From Rhodospirillaceae bacterium (GTDB taxonomy: Bacteria > Pseudomonadota > Alphaproteobacteria > MPNO01 > UBA2964): 22,377 nt of DNA. The notes under the pieces are model-generated. The model was not told where the DNA came from, did no database searches, and was given only the letters and a program-made list of their open reading frames with translations. The translations under genes and the position numbers were made by a program. Of this stretch, positions 1 through 9,018 are shown piece after piece. Position 1 is the stretch's first letter; every line of letters starts with the position of its first letter. The stretch lies in contig PATI01000029.1 in NCBI GenBank assembly GCA_002712335.1, positions 4,328 to 26,704 on the forward strand, written 5' to 3'.

Positions 1-151
1 ACTTACTATTAAATATCATTTTATATATTCTAGATCCAAGTTTAGTTAATAAATAATGTAAACCCAAATCAGAATATTTGTTTAAATTCTTGCCATTTTT
101 TTAACAAAAATATGGTTCAATTTATTAAAACTAAATATTTAGGAGTAAATA

Positions 152-631
152 ATGGTAAAAAAATTTGTGAGTTTAGTTCTGATTAGCTCCTTGAGCCTAG
201 GTTTGCTTGCCTGCGTCGGAAATAACCAAAAAGAACAAGGTGGAGCGGTTATTGGAGGAGTTATCGGGGGCATCTTAGGAAATAAAGTTGGCAAAGGAAA
301 AGGTCGAGTAGTAGCTACGGCCGCTGGAGCAGCAGTTGGGGCTTTACTAGGAAGTCATATTGGTAAGAAGCTTGATAAATATGACCGTATTTATGCGTCC
401 AGAGCGCAACAGGCAGCCCTTGAGACTAATAGGGTAGGACAACCTTCAACTTGGTCTAACCCTGACAGTGGTAATTCTGGTGTTGTTATACCAACGCGTA
501 CCATTATTCAGAAGCGAAGTGGACAACCTTGTAGAGAGTATCAGCATACTGTAACCATTGGAGGAAAAACTGAAAGAGCATATGGACGCGCATGCAGAGA
601 AGCCGATGGAAGCTGGAAAATTATAAATTAA
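152..631 (+). CDS. Glycine-zipper outer-membrane lipoprotein (17 kDa surface antigen-like)
   Basis: Predicted small lipoprotein of 159 residues. The N-terminus has two lysines, a hydrophobic segment and a lipobox LLAC, with Cys21 as the likely lipidated residue, so the mature protein should be anchored in the outer membrane facing the periplasm. Residues about 30-71 form a glycine zipper with repeated GxxxG spacing (GGVIGGILG, then GAAVGALLGSHIG). The C-terminal part (about 124-157) contains two cysteines, Cys127 and Cys148, and the pattern PCREYQ...GGKTERAYGRACR...GSWKI typical of the rickettsial 17 kDa antigen / RT0821 surface-protein family. The ATG at 152 is preceded by AGGAG (141-145) at 6 bases. 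The gene appears to stand alone. The family has no defined biochemical role beyond envelope structure; the family call is firm, the function is not. Confidence 0.85.
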   Translation: MVKKFVSLVLISSLSLGLLACVGNNQKEQGGAVIGGVIGGILGNKVGKGKGRVVATAAGAAVGALLGSHIGKKLDKYDRIYASRAQQAALETNRVGQPSTWSNPDSGNSGVVIPTRTIIQKRSGQPCREYQHTVTIGGKTERAYGRACREADGSWKIIN

Positions 632-697
632 TTTTTATCTTATTGATAGAAGTTGTATTATCTTTGATCTACCCGCTTTCTCCCGAGAAAACTCTCG

Positions 698-703
698 TAT
701 AAT
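698..703 (+). promoter_or_regulatory. Candidate -10 element upstream of fabI
   Basis: A perfect TATAAT lies 39 bases before the fabI ATG, which would place a transcript start near 710. No good -35 hexamer is visible 16-18 bases upstream. A small inverted repeat (CGAGA-AAAC-TCTCG, 684-697) abuts it in the spacer. The assignment rests on the hexamer alone. Confidence 0.35.
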
Positions 704-742
704 GTTCCAACCGATGTTTTGAATAAGGAGTTAATAAAACAA

Positions 743-1564
743 ATGAGCGAACCAGAACCCCTCATGAAGGGGAAAAAAGGTCTCGTTATGGGCGTTGCTA
801 ATGATCGTTCGATCGCTTGGGGAATAACCAAAACGATTGTAGATCATGGAGCGGAGATCGCTTTTACTTTTCAAAATGAAGTTTTAGAAAAACGTGTTCG
901 GCCATTAGCGGAAAATTTAGGAAGCGAGCTGGTTTTGGAATGCGATGTTTCTAAAGATAAAAGTATTCAGACCGTCATTGATAATATCAAGGGTGCTTGG
1001 GGAACCATTGATTTCATCATCCATGCCATAGCATTTTCTGATAAAGCTGAGCTGACCGGACATTATATTGACACCTCCGCACAAAATTTCGCGCAGACCA
1101 TGGCGATTTCTTGTTACTCTTTTACATCCCTTTGCCGAGCAGCCCAGCCCATTATGAATGAGGGCGGTAGTATAATTACTTTGACTTATGCTGGCTCGGA
1201 AAGAGTTGTTCCCCACTATAATGTTATGGGTGTCGCTAAAGCAGCGCTTGAATGTAGTGTAAAATATCTTGCCGTGGATCTAGGAAAAAATGACATTCGT
1301 GTGAATGCCATTTCCGCCGGACCAATTCGAACGCTAGCCGCATCAGGAATTGGTGATTTTCGATATATACTTAAGTGGAACGAGTTAAATGCGCCCCTCA
1401 AACGCAATGTAACTATCGATGATGTTGGTGGAGCAGGTCTCTATCTTTTATCGGACCTTTCAAAGGGTGTTACCGGAGAAACTCATCATGTTGATTGTGG
1501 CTACAATGTGATTGGCATGAAAGCGGTTGATTCACCGGATATCCAAGTTGTAACAGGGGAATAA
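743..1564 (+). CDS. fabI: Enoyl-[acyl-carrier-protein] reductase (NADH), FabI
   Basis: Catalyses the last reduction of each fatty-acid elongation cycle, trans-2-enoyl-ACP to acyl-ACP, in the cytoplasm. It is a divergent short-chain dehydrogenase/reductase: the FabI nucleotide motif GVANDRSIAWGI is near the N-terminus, and the catalytic Tyr-(x6)-Lys reads YNVMGVAK, preceded by TLTYAGSERVVP as in other FabI proteins. The C-terminal GETHHVDCGYNVIGM is also characteristic. I place the start at the ATG at 743 (273 residues) rather than an in-frame TTG at 719, because AGGAG (726-730) lies just before the ATG and the resulting N-terminus (MSEPEPLMKGKKGLVMG) fits the family. It is followed by aroC after 33 bases, so the two are probably co-transcribed. 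It would be the usual target of triclosan-type inhibitors. Confidence 0.95.
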   Translation: MSEPEPLMKGKKGLVMGVANDRSIAWGITKTIVDHGAEIAFTFQNEVLEKRVRPLAENLGSELVLECDVSKDKSIQTVIDNIKGAWGTIDFIIHAIAFSDKAELTGHYIDTSAQNFAQTMAISCYSFTSLCRAAQPIMNEGGSIITLTYAGSERVVPHYNVMGVAKAALECSVKYLAVDLGKNDIRVNAISAGPIRTLAASGIGDFRYILKWNELNAPLKRNVTIDDVGGAGLYLLSDLSKGVTGETHHVDCGYNVIGMKAVDSPDIQVVTGE

Positions 1565-1597
1565 AAAAACGTGATCCACCAAATCGAGAAGGTTTAA

Positions 1598-2668
1598 ATG
1601 TCCGATAATTCTTTTGGCACACTTTTTCGCGTCACCACCTGGGGAGAGAGCCATGGTCCTTCTATCGGGTGCGTCGTGGACGGAACTCCTCCGGGTATAG
1701 CTTTAAAGGAGGCAGATATTCAGTCATGGCTAGACAAACGAAGGCCGGGGACCTCACGATTTGTTACTCAGAGGAAGGAGCCAGACAAAGTAAAAATCTT
1801 GTCGGGTATATTTGAAGGCAAAACCACTGGAACACCCATTAGTTTATTAATAGAGAATCAAGACGCAAGAAGTAAGGACTATAAAGCAATAAAAGATAAA
1901 TTTCGACCAGGTCATGCGGATTTTACTTATTGGAAAAAATACGGTTTTCGTGATTTTCGTGGTGGTGGCAGACCTAGTGCACGTGAGACTGCAATGCGGG
2001 TAGCCGCAGGCGGAATTGCGAGAAAAGTTTTGGGCAGATCCGTTAAAATTCGGGGCGCCATGATCCAGTTAGGAACAGAAAAGATCGACCGAGGGCGGTG
2101 GAGCTGGAATCAGTGCGAAAAAAACCCGTTTTGGTGTCCGGATGCAAAGGCTGCTTCAAAATGGGAAAAATACCTAGACGAGGTGCGCAAGTCGGGGTCC
2201 TCCGTCGGAGCAATTATTGAAATTGTAGCTTCTGGTGTACCAGCAGGATTAGGGGCACCTATCTACGGAAAATTAGATGCAGACCTAGCTCAAGCAATGA
2301 TGGGCATCAATGCAGTAAAGGGGGTTGAGATAGGTTCTGGCTTTGAGTCTGCCTGCTTAACAGGTGAAGAAAATGCAGATCAAATCAGAATGGAAAAACG
2401 TAAGGTAAAATTTCAATCAAACAACGCGGGGGGTATTCTTGGAGGGATTTCAACGGGTCAAGATTTGATAATTCGTTTCGTTGTAAAACCGACAAGCTCG
2501 ATTTTAACTCCAAGGAAAACAATAAATAAACAAAAGCGTAACACAACAATCATGACTAAAGGTCGGCATGATCCTTGTGTCGGCATTCGTGCGGTACCTG
2601 TGGGTGAAGCGATGATGGCTTGTATTTTAGCAGACCATCAACTTCGTCATCGCGGGCAATGCGGTTAG
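1598..2668 (+). CDS. aroC: Chorismate synthase
   Basis: Converts 5-enolpyruvylshikimate-3-phosphate to chorismate, the final step of the shikimate pathway, using reduced FMN. The 356-residue length is normal. All three family signatures are present: [14 protein letters not shown] at the N-terminus, the central [20 protein letters not shown] followed by [15 protein letters not shown], and the C-terminal [17 protein letters not shown]. The ATG has GAGAAGG (1586-1592) 5 bases upstream. It lies downstream of fabI on the same strand. Its TAG stop overlaps the stop of the convergent RNA methyltransferase gene by 4 bases, leaving no room for a dedicated terminator between them. Confidence 0.97.
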   Translation: MSDNSFGTLFRVTTWGESHGPSIGCVVDGTPPGIALKEADIQSWLDKRRPGTSRFVTQRKEPDKVKILSGIFEGKTTGTPISLLIENQDARSKDYKAIKDKFRPGHADFTYWKKYGFRDFRGGGRPSARETAMRVAAGGIARKVLGRSVKIRGAMIQLGTEKIDRGRWSWNQCEKNPFWCPDAKAASKWEKYLDEVRKSGSSVGAIIEIVASGVPAGLGAPIYGKLDADLAQAMMGINAVKGVEIGSGFESACLTGEENADQIRMEKRKVKFQSNNAGGILGGISTGQDLIIRFVVKPTSSILTPRKTINKQKRNTTIMTKGRHDPCVGIRAVPVGEAMMACILADHQLRHRGQCG

Positions 2669-3969
2669 GTATTAATTCTTTTAAGAACAGCGACCAGTTC
2701 AACATGGGGTGACCACAAAAATTGGTCAACCGGCACTAATTCCTCGAGGATATATCCAAACTCAATCAGTTTTGCTGCGTCTTGCGCAAAGCTTGAGGGG
2801 TTGCAAGAAACATATACAACGACCGGTGCATTACTCGCAGCGAGATGATTTATTTGTGTTCCTGCACCACTCCGTGGGGGGTTTAAAATAACGGCATCTA
2901 CATTAGAAAAATCGTCGGCAATTAACGGACGGCGATAAAGATCGCGAGTATTCGCGGTAATCTTATTCTCCAATCCATAAGCCCTCGCAGCTTGCAAGAG
3001 GCTCCCAATGTGTTCTTCCTCAATATCAAATGCTGAAACCTGTAACCCATGGCCGGCAAGCGGAAGAGTGAAAGCCCCGCATCCAGAAAAGAGCTCAATT
3101 AATTTAGTTGCCCCGCTAACAGCATGCATCACATGTTTGCGCAAAATTTCTTCACCCAACGCTGTGGGCTGGACAAAAGCATCTGGGGGAATTTGTACTA
3201 AATATTTATCATATTTCACTTTTACAGGTCGACGTTGAATTAAGGGCTCAGCCTTATTTGAAGATTTATCTTTAATTTTCCGCCAACAAATTCGAGCAAT
3301 ATCGTGTTCAATCGCAAAATCAGAAATAGCCTCTCGAAAAGATAGATTTGGCTCCTCAGAGGTCAATATGGTAATATCAAGTTCAGTGTCACCCAAAATT
3401 ACAGCTATTTCGGCCCTATCTCTTACCTTTAAAAATCTGTTGAGTAATGCTCTGATTTTTGGGACCAGCATCCATATTTTATCCACCACTACCGGACAAC
3501 TCCTTAGATCCACAATTTGGTTGCTCCCAAATTTCTTAAAACCAACCATGGTCCCTGACGTCAATCTTCGTGCCGAAAAGCGCACACGCCGCCGTTTACT
3601 TGAATGCCCTGATATTAAAGGTTTAACGCATCCGCTTTCTATTTTCTGTCTTCTCAAATTTTCAATAATAATTTTGCGTTTCCACGAGTTGTATTTGGCA
3701 TCCTTTAATTGCTGCACCGCGCATCCACCACAAATAGTAAAATGATCGCAAGCTGGCGTTTTGCGATCCGAATTTTTAATTAAAACTGACTGAATTTCCC
3801 CGCGGCAAGACCCATTCTCAAATTCACCAATTCGAACCCGAACTAATTCACCCGGTACAGAAAAAGGAACAAATACTTTGCACCCATTGATTAGCGCTAC
3901 GCCATCACCTTTAGATCCTAACGCCAATATATTTACATCAATTTCGGTCACAATTTTTGGTTCGCACAT
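2665..3969 (-). CDS. RNA (uracil-5-)-methyltransferase, TrmA/RlmD family, with TRAM domain and [4Fe-4S] cluster
   Basis: SAM-dependent methyltransferase that should form 5-methyluridine in rRNA or tRNA. An N-terminal TRAM-like RNA-binding region (about 1-62) is followed by iron-sulfur ligands Cys74, Cys80, Cys83 and Cys158 ([10 protein letters not shown] plus LRSCPV). The Rossmann methyltransferase domain shows the SAM loop [14 protein letters not shown] (292-305), NPPRSG (363-368) and the nucleophile motif VSCNP with Cys389. The [4Fe-4S] cluster suits the RlmC/RlmD branch better than TrmA, but which RNA position is modified cannot be read from sequence. Its start overlaps the tlyA 3' end by 22 bases, so translation is probably coupled. 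It is the last gene of the minus-strand operon. Confidence 0.9.
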   Translation of the reverse strand: MCEPKIVTEIDVNILALGSKGDGVALINGCKVFVPFSVPGELVRVRIGEFENGSCRGEIQSVLIKNSDRKTPACDHFTICGGCAVQQLKDAKYNSWKRKIIIENLRRQKIESGCVKPLISGHSSKRRRVRFSARRLTSGTMVGFKKFGSNQIVDLRSCPVVVDKIWMLVPKIRALLNRFLKVRDRAEIAVILGDTELDITILTSEEPNLSFREAISDFAIEHDIARICWRKIKDKSSNKAEPLIQRRPVKVKYDKYLVQIPPDAFVQPTALGEEILRKHVMHAVSGATKLIELFSGCGAFTLPLAGHGLQVSAFDIEEEHIGSLLQAARAYGLENKITANTRDLYRRPLIADDFSNVDAVILNPPRSGAGTQINHLAASNAPVVVYVSCNPSSFAQDAAKLIEFGYILEELVPVDQFLWSPHVELVAVLKRINT

Positions 3970-4691
3970 ATTAAAAATTCAATATTACCTTTTGGTCCTT
4001 CAATAGGACTTTGTTCAACCCCTAGCACTTTCCAGCCCATTTCTTTGGATAACCAGTGGCTAATTGAGCAACATACTTCCCTATGTAATTCGGGATCACG
4101 AACAACCCCTCCTTTTCCTACTCGTCCTTTTCCGACTTCAAACTGGGGTTTTATGAGAGCAATAAGCTCGGCATTCGGCGCGGCTAGACGGAGTGTTGCA
4201 GGTAAAACTTTTTTTAACCCTATAAAACTCGCGTCACAAACAATAATCGACGGTATGTCGGGGATCTCAGCTTCACTTATATAACGTGCATTTTGGCCTT
4301 CCATCACGACCACTCTATCGTCATTTCTAAGGCGCCAATCTAGCTGTCCCTTCCCTACATCTATTGCATAAATTTTCTTAGCGCCATTGACTAATAAAAC
4401 GTCAGTAAAACCCCCTGTAGAGGACCCTATATCTATACAAATTTTGTCTTTTATAGAAACGGAAAAACACTTAAGCCCATGTTCCAGCTTGACACCACCA
4501 CGTGAAACCCAAGGATGAGATTTTCGTTTAATTGCTAGGTTAATTTCATCTGAAATTTGTTGACCAGGTTTGTTTAGCCTAATGTTATCAGCATAAACTA
4601 TCCCAGCCATAATCAGCGCTTGGGCTTTTGAACGGTTCTCCACAAGCCCTCTAGCGACCAATAATTTATCAACGCGCTCTTTTTTTGCCAC
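3948..4691 (-). CDS. tlyA: TlyA-family rRNA (cytidine-2'-O)-methyltransferase
   Basis: The protein joins an N-terminal S4 RNA-binding domain (about residues 4-62) to a FtsJ-like SAM methyltransferase domain. Diagnostic features are VSRGGVKLE (62-70), the SAM loop DIGSSTGGFTD (87-97), DVGKGQLDWRL (111-121), catalytic-type Asp153 in DASFIGL, and Lys181 in KPQFEVGKG. Known family members 2'-O-methylate cytidines in 16S and/or 23S rRNA, and some are also called hemolysins; I would not infer hemolysis here. The start is GTG at 4691, 12 bases after the dxs stop, with no clear Shine-Dalgarno sequence, which suggests coupling to dxs. The 247-residue length is normal for the family. Confidence 0.92.
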   Translation of the reverse strand: MAKKERVDKLLVARGLVENRSKAQALIMAGIVYADNIRLNKPGQQISDEINLAIKRKSHPWVSRGGVKLEHGLKCFSVSIKDKICIDIGSSTGGFTDVLLVNGAKKIYAIDVGKGQLDWRLRNDDRVVVMEGQNARYISEAEIPDIPSIIVCDASFIGLKKVLPATLRLAAPNAELIALIKPQFEVGKGRVGKGGVVRDPELHREVCCSISHWLSKEMGWKVLGVEQSPIEGPKGNIEFLICANQKL

Positions 4692-4703
4692 TGAATTGCA
4701 CTG

Positions 4704-6626
4704 TTATACAATTGAGGTCATCTTAGTCCCATACTTTCCGAGGGCCTTTAAAACATTGTCAACGATATGTTCTGCGCTTAAGCCAGCAATTTTATATTGC
4801 TGCTGCTGAGTATCATGATCAATATAGAAATCAGGTAAATACATAGGCCTAAATTTCAAGCCAGATTCTAGCAAACCATTAAAAGCTAAAAAGTGAGTAA
4901 TCTGACTTGCAAATCCTCCTATTGTTCCCTCTTCAATTGTAACAAGGACCTCATGATCCATCGCAAGACGACGCACCAAATCCTCGTCAACGGGTTTCGC
5001 AAATCGTGCATCAGCTACTGTCGTTGACAACCCAATTTCATCCAAGCTTTCGGCTGCTTTATGACAATCGGCGAGGCGGGTACCATAAGATAATAATGCT
5101 ACAGTATTTCCTTCTTTGGTGATTCTTCCTTTTCCAATTTCAAGAACTTCGGCTTTTTGAGGCATTTCAACTCCCACGCCATTTCCTCTCGGATATCTTA
5201 AGCCTGAGGGTCTATCATCAATCGCAACCTGGGTTTTTACCATGTGCACTAACTCTGCCTCATCAGCAGCCGCCATTAAAATCATTCCCGGAAGACAACC
5301 TAAATAGGTTATGTCAAAAGAACCCTGATGAGTTACACCATCGGCGCCCACCATCCCCGCCCGATCGATAGCAAATCGGACGGGCAAACCCTGAATAGAA
5401 ACGTCATGAACAACAGAGTCATAAGCACGCTGTAAAAATGTGGAATAAATAGCAGCAAAAGGCTTGTAGCCTTCAGCCGCAAGCCCTGCAGCAAAGGTAA
5501 CCGCATGCTGCTCGGCTATCCCGACATCAAAACATCGTTCTGGAAAAGTTTTCGCAAATATATCAAGACCAGTGCCTGAAGGCATTGCCCCCGTAATAGC
5601 TATAATTTTGTTGTCTGTCTGCGCCTCAGCGCTTAGAGCCTCGGCAAAAACTTTGGTATATGAAGGTGGACCCTGAGGTGCTTTAACTAAAGCCCCTGTA
5701 GCGGCATCAAACTTTCCGACACCATGATACTTATCTGCCGCAGACTCAGCGGGCGGGTAGCCGCCCCCCTTTTTTGTGACCACATGAACGAGTACGGGGC
5801 CGGATTCATTGGAATCTCTTACATTCTTCAATACTGGCAGCAAGTGCTCTAGATTGTGACCGTCCACTGGACCAATATAATAAAAGCCAAGTTCCTCGAA
5901 CATGGTACCTCCCGTTACTAATCCACGGGCATATTCTTCAGATTTGGCTGCAGCTTGTTCCAAACGTTTGGGAAACTTCTTGGCTAGATCTCTCATTAAG
6001 TGACGCAGGGAACGGTAGTAGCGTGATGAAATCAACCGTGAAAGATAGGCACTCATTGCCCCAACAGGTGGAGCAATAGACATGTCATTATCATTGAGAA
6101 TTACAATTAAACGTCTATTCATAGAACCGGCGTTATTCATGGCTTCATAAGCCATGCCGGCGGTCATAGACCCATCCCCAATCACCGCAATCGAGTTGTT
6201 TTCTATACCCTTAAATCCGCTAGCCACTGAGAGTCCGAGTGCCGCAGATATAGAGGTAGCGGCATGCGCTGCACCGAATGGGTCATATTCGCTCTCTGTG
6301 CGTTTTGTAAAGCCTGAAAGTCCTCCGCCTTGACGAAGGGTGCGAATTTTATTTCGCCGACCAGTAATAATTTTATGCGGATAAGCTTGATGACCGACAT
6401 CCCAAACCAAATGGTCTTTTGGCGTATTGAAAACATAGTGCAGGGCAACAGTGAGCTCGACTACACCTAAACCCGCCCCCAAATGGCCGCCAGTTGATGA
6501 AACTACATTAATAGTTTCTGCCCTGAGCTCATCGGCAAGCTGTCTCAGATCGCTTTCTTTTAACTTTCTGAGATCTGCAGGAAACTTAACTTCGTCCAGC
6601 AACGGCGTTTTTAGCATTTTACTCAA
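4704..6626 (-). CDS. dxs: 1-deoxy-D-xylulose-5-phosphate synthase
   Basis: Thiamine-diphosphate enzyme condensing pyruvate with glyceraldehyde 3-phosphate, the first and usually flux-setting step of the MEP isoprenoid pathway. Visible signatures are [19 protein letters not shown] near the N-terminus, the ThDP/Mg motif [18 protein letters not shown] leading to [12 protein letters not shown], and the transketolase-like [19 protein letters not shown] in the pyrimidine domain. Length is 640 residues, as expected. The start is a TTG at 6626: a perfect AGGAGG (6632-6637, minus strand) lies 5 bases upstream of it, whereas the next in-frame ATG (6617) would be 14 bases away. It follows ispA by 9 bases. 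Having dxs next to ispA places two isoprenoid steps under shared expression. Confidence 0.96.
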   Translation of the reverse strand: MSKMLKTPLLDEVKFPADLRKLKESDLRQLADELRAETINVVSSTGGHLGAGLGVVELTVALHYVFNTPKDHLVWDVGHQAYPHKIITGRRNKIRTLRQGGGLSGFTKRTESEYDPFGAAHAATSISAALGLSVASGFKGIENNSIAVIGDGSMTAGMAYEAMNNAGSMNRRLIVILNDNDMSIAPPVGAMSAYLSRLISSRYYRSLRHLMRDLAKKFPKRLEQAAAKSEEYARGLVTGGTMFEELGFYYIGPVDGHNLEHLLPVLKNVRDSNESGPVLVHVVTKKGGGYPPAESAADKYHGVGKFDAATGALVKAPQGPPSYTKVFAEALSAEAQTDNKIIAITGAMPSGTGLDIFAKTFPERCFDVGIAEQHAVTFAAGLAAEGYKPFAAIYSTFLQRAYDSVVHDVSIQGLPVRFAIDRAGMVGADGVTHQGSFDITYLGCLPGMILMAAADEAELVHMVKTQVAIDDRPSGLRYPRGNGVGVEMPQKAEVLEIGKGRITKEGNTVALLSYGTRLADCHKAAESLDEIGLSTTVADARFAKPVDEDLVRRLAMDHEVLVTIEEGTIGGFASQITHFLAFNGLLESGLKFRPMYLPDFYIDHDTQQQQYKIAGLSAEHIVDNVLKALGKYGTKMTSIV

Positions 6627-6631
6627 TAAAA

Positions 6632-6637
6632 CCTCCT
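6632..6637 (-). promoter_or_regulatory. Consensus ribosome binding site selecting a TTG start for dxs
   Basis: AGGAGG on the minus strand sits 5 bases before TTG 6626 and 14 bases before ATG 6617. The spacing favours the TTG start. Confidence 0.6.
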
Positions 6638-7541
6638 ATGCGCGCCTCTCAACAATAAAATCTGCGATAGCCTTGAGGTTTGCCGCTTTATCACCAAACA
6701 TGTCAAGTTGCCCTATAGCCTTATCGATCAAAAATTGAGCACGCTTTTGTGCTTGCGAAATACCGAGCAAAGATACAAAAGTTGCTTTACCAGCTTCACA
6801 ATCTTTGTTGATAGTCTTTCCCGTTGCTTCCTCAGTACCGAGTACGTCCAGTAGATCATCAGCAATTTGAAATGCTAAACCAATATCTTGGGCATATTTT
6901 ATTAATGCCCCTTTTTCTTCCTCGGAGGCCTTACCTAGAATTGCTCCAGCTTCACAAGAAAAACTAATTAGTGCTCCAGTTTTTAGCCTTTGCATTCGCG
7001 AAATAGTCTCAAAATCAACATCACAATTTTCGGATTCTAAGTCAATCATTTGACCTCCCACCATGCCTCTACCACCTGAGGCAATTGCTAGTCCTCTAAC
7101 TAATGCTACCCTAACATTAGGGTCAGGATGAGTTTTTGGATCACTGAGAATCTCAAAAGCAAGAACCTGCAACGCATCACCTGCTAGAATCGCTGTCGCT
7201 TCATCAAAAGCAATGTGACAAGATGGTCTGCCACGGCGAAGAGAATCATTATCCATTGCAGGAAGATCATCATGTACAAGAGAATAACAGTGTATAAGCT
7301 CTATGGCAGTGCCCACTCTAAGCGCATATTGCTCTGATGCCTCAAATAATTTGGCACTTTGTAGTGTAAGAAAAGGCCTTAGCCTCTTTCCTCCTTTAAG
7401 CGAAGCATAACCCATTGCGCTATAAAGCTTCCCCTCACAGCTTTTCTGTGAGGACAATAAATTTTTTAGAAATTCCTCCACCACAGCTGCCCATTCAGCC
7501 ATCGCCTCTGTTAGAGCTTTAGAAGCCCGCTGATTATTCAA
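6636..7541 (-). CDS. ispA: Short-chain polyprenyl synthase, probably farnesyl diphosphate synthase
   Basis: Trans-prenyltransferase that builds geranyl and farnesyl diphosphate from IPP and DMAPP. The first aspartate-rich motif is DDLPAMDND (91-99) with the two-residue insertion typical of bacterial FPP synthases. The second is DDLLD (228-232), and GGKRLRP (50-56) binds pyrophosphate. Tyr86, five residues before the first Asp motif, is the kind of bulky residue that limits products to C15. The start is uncertain: TTG at 7541 overlaps the xseB stop by 8 bases and suggests coupling, while an internal ATG at 7502 would give a protein 13 residues shorter and still whole. Length (301) fits IspA. 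It sits between xseB and dxs. Confidence 0.92.
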   Translation of the reverse strand: MNNQRASKALTEAMAEWAAVVEEFLKNLLSSQKSCEGKLYSAMGYASLKGGKRLRPFLTLQSAKLFEASEQYALRVGTAIELIHCYSLVHDDLPAMDNDSLRRGRPSCHIAFDEATAILAGDALQVLAFEILSDPKTHPDPNVRVALVRGLAIASGGRGMVGGQMIDLESENCDVDFETISRMQRLKTGALISFSCEAGAILGKASEEEKGALIKYAQDIGLAFQIADDLLDVLGTEEATGKTINKDCEAGKATFVSLLGISQAQKRAQFLIDKAIGQLDMFGDKAANLKAIADFIVERRA

Positions 7542-7785
7542 GGTCTATTGGCTCCAGCTCTATAGGTCCATTAGAACCGAGCTTAATTTTATCTACACGG
7601 GTTTTAGCTTCTTTTAGCTTTTTTTCGCAATGCTCCTTGAGAGCGGCACCCCGTTCATAAGCACTAATGGCGTCTTCTAGGTCACTTTTTCCTTGTTCAA
7701 GTTTCCGAACAATGTCTTCAAGTTCAGCCAAGGCCCCTTCGAACGAAAGGGAAGCAATTTTGACTGGTTTTTCACTAGATGCCAT
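7534..7785 (-). CDS. xseB: Exodeoxyribonuclease VII small subunit
   Basis: Small subunit of the ExoVII single-strand exonuclease; it partners the large XseA subunit, which is not in this window. The 83-residue, mostly helical protein carries the family core from SFEGALAELEDIVRKLEQG through LEDAISAYERG and then a charged coiled-coil-like helix. The ATG at 7785 is clear. It is the first gene of the packed group xseB-ispA-dxs-tlyA-RNA methyltransferase and overlaps ispA. Linkage of xseB to isoprenoid genes is common in proteobacteria and does not by itself indicate a shared function. Confidence 0.95.
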   Translation of the reverse strand: MASSEKPVKIASLSFEGALAELEDIVRKLEQGKSDLEDAISAYERGAALKEHCEKKLKEAKTRVDKIKLGSNGPIELEPIDLE

Positions 7786-7851
7786 ATCGTTTAACCCTAA
7801 TGTGATAAAAAATATTTTCTAAATTATTTAGATATAACTATTTATCTCTCT

Positions 7852-7857
7852 ATTATA
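7852..7857 (-). promoter_or_regulatory. Candidate -10 element for the xseB operon
   Basis: Minus-strand TATAAT lies about 67 bases upstream of the xseB ATG in the 111-base AT-rich gap after the HDAC-family gene. No convincing -35 is seen, so the call rests on one hexamer in AT-rich sequence. Confidence 0.25.
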
Positions 7858-7886
7858 TAGTTAATTAGCCTCATTTATTTTATGAT

Positions 7887-7903
7887 AATGTGAAGTTCAC
7901 ATT
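7887..7903. repeat. 17-bp perfect-arm palindrome at the HDAC-family stop codon
   Basis: AATGTGAA-G-TTCACATT has two 8-base arms around a single central base and includes the HDAC-family stop codon (7897-7899). It could fold as a 6-bp hairpin with a 5-base loop at the transcript end, but no T-run follows on the minus strand. It could instead be a protein site for xseB-operon control. It resembles half of a CRP site but has the wrong spacing. Confidence 0.4.
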
Positions 7904-8826
7904 GCTTTCACCAACTCCGTTAAGTGAGCAGTCACACAATTAGGAAGGGCTGTCAAATCATAGCCACCTTCCAGTGATGATATTATCTTTGCATCACAAT
8001 GTTCCCCCGCAATATCGACCAGTTTACTGGTAATCCAGCCAAAATCTTCTTCCTCTAAATGGAGGTTGGCAAGAGGATCTCTGCTGTGAGCATCAAATCC
8101 AGCCGACAAAAAAATAAGCTGAGGTTGAAATTTCTCCAACGCTGGTAAGATGGCACCCTCGATCTTACGTCTAAAATCTTGAGAACCCGTACCCTCCGCC
8201 AATGGGACGTTGCAAATGTTACCAACACCAGTCTCATTAGCAGAGCCGGTCCCTGGATAAAATGGATATTGATGAGATGAGGCAAAAAATACATTTTCAT
8301 CCGACCAAAATGCGGATTGGGTTCCATTTCCGTGATGAACATCAAAATCAACTATCGCAACTCGTTCAAGGTTATGCACGATACGAGCATGTTGGACACC
8401 AACAGCAATATTGTTAAAAATACAAAACCCCATTCCACGATTCGGTTCAGCATGATGACCTGGAGGACGCATTGCACAAAATGCAGAATTAGACTCACCA
8501 CCCATTATTGCATCAATGGCGGCTACTACTGCGCCACAAGCTCTCATGGCAGCCTCTCCAGACCCCGGACAAAGCGCTGTATCTGGATCAATTTGATGGA
8601 AACCTTCTTTTGGCACTAGGTCAATAATTTGTTCCACATAGATTTGACTGTGAATTCTAGATATTTGCTCAATGGTAGCCAGTGGCGCCTCTCTTTTATC
8701 AAGATCCTTGAAACGATCAGCTTCTAATGCCCGTGTTACCGCCTTGATACGATTTGGACATTCTGGATGTCCATGTCCCATATCATGATTTTCCGCGCTT
8801 TTATGGCTAAAAATTAAAGTGGTCAT
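7897..8826 (-). CDS. Histone deacetylase-family (class II-like) amidohydrolase
   Basis: Zinc-dependent deacetylase fold of the arginase/deacetylase superfamily; bacterial members act on acetylated small molecules such as polyamines or on acetyl-lysine proteins. The active-site series is intact: RPPGHHAEP with His124-His125, VDFDVHHGNGTQ supplying zinc ligands Asp162 and His164, SAGFDAH supplying Asp245, and the transition-state tyrosine Tyr289 in LEGGYD. Length (309) fits the bacterial class II-like group. The ATG at 8826 is clear. It lies 111 bases upstream of xseB on the same strand and diverges from the RND efflux genes. The natural substrate cannot be told from sequence. Confidence 0.9.
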   Translation of the reverse strand: MTTLIFSHKSAENHDMGHGHPECPNRIKAVTRALEADRFKDLDKREAPLATIEQISRIHSQIYVEQIIDLVPKEGFHQIDPDTALCPGSGEAAMRACGAVVAAIDAIMGGESNSAFCAMRPPGHHAEPNRGMGFCIFNNIAVGVQHARIVHNLERVAIVDFDVHHGNGTQSAFWSDENVFFASSHQYPFYPGTGSANETGVGNICNVPLAEGTGSQDFRRKIEGAILPALEKFQPQLIFLSAGFDAHSRDPLANLHLEEEDFGWITSKLVDIAGEHCDAKIISSLEGGYDLTALPNCVTAHLTELVKAM

Positions 8827-9018
8827 TTTTTATCTCGTTTACGTATCAGTTAGTTAATAATAGCTTCATTTTTTACTCAAGCATACGGTGGTAAAATAAT
8901 TTGGCAGGAAGATGCGTTTTTTAAATGATGATATTTTAGCCGTAGACAGTTTCTGCTTTTCTATGTTTATAGACAAAGATTATACTTTCTTTAATTTTAA
9001 TTCAGGGTTTGTGCCCAA
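8827..9018. promoter_or_regulatory. Divergent intergenic region between HDAC-family and efflux genes
   Basis: This 192-base AT-rich stretch must hold promoters for both flanking genes. On the plus strand TAGACA (8943-8948) and TATAGA (8968-8973) are 19 bases apart, and TATACT occurs at 8981-8986; none makes a convincing sigma-70 promoter. I see no strong palindrome or regulator gene here. Confidence 0.3.

Noticed and set aside
719..742. TTG at 719 as the fabI start, giving 8 extra residues
   Set aside because: No ribosome binding site precedes it, and AGGAG lies between it and the ATG at 743, which gives the usual FabI N-terminus.
3368..3745. 125-codon plus-strand open frame opposite the RNA methyltransferase
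   Set aside because: It is antisense to conserved methyltransferase sequence, has no ribosome binding site and no recognisable family.
7887..7903. CRP-type site (TGTGA and TCACA) at the HDAC-family stop
   Set aside because: The spacer between TGTGA and TCACA is 3 bases; CRP sites need 6.
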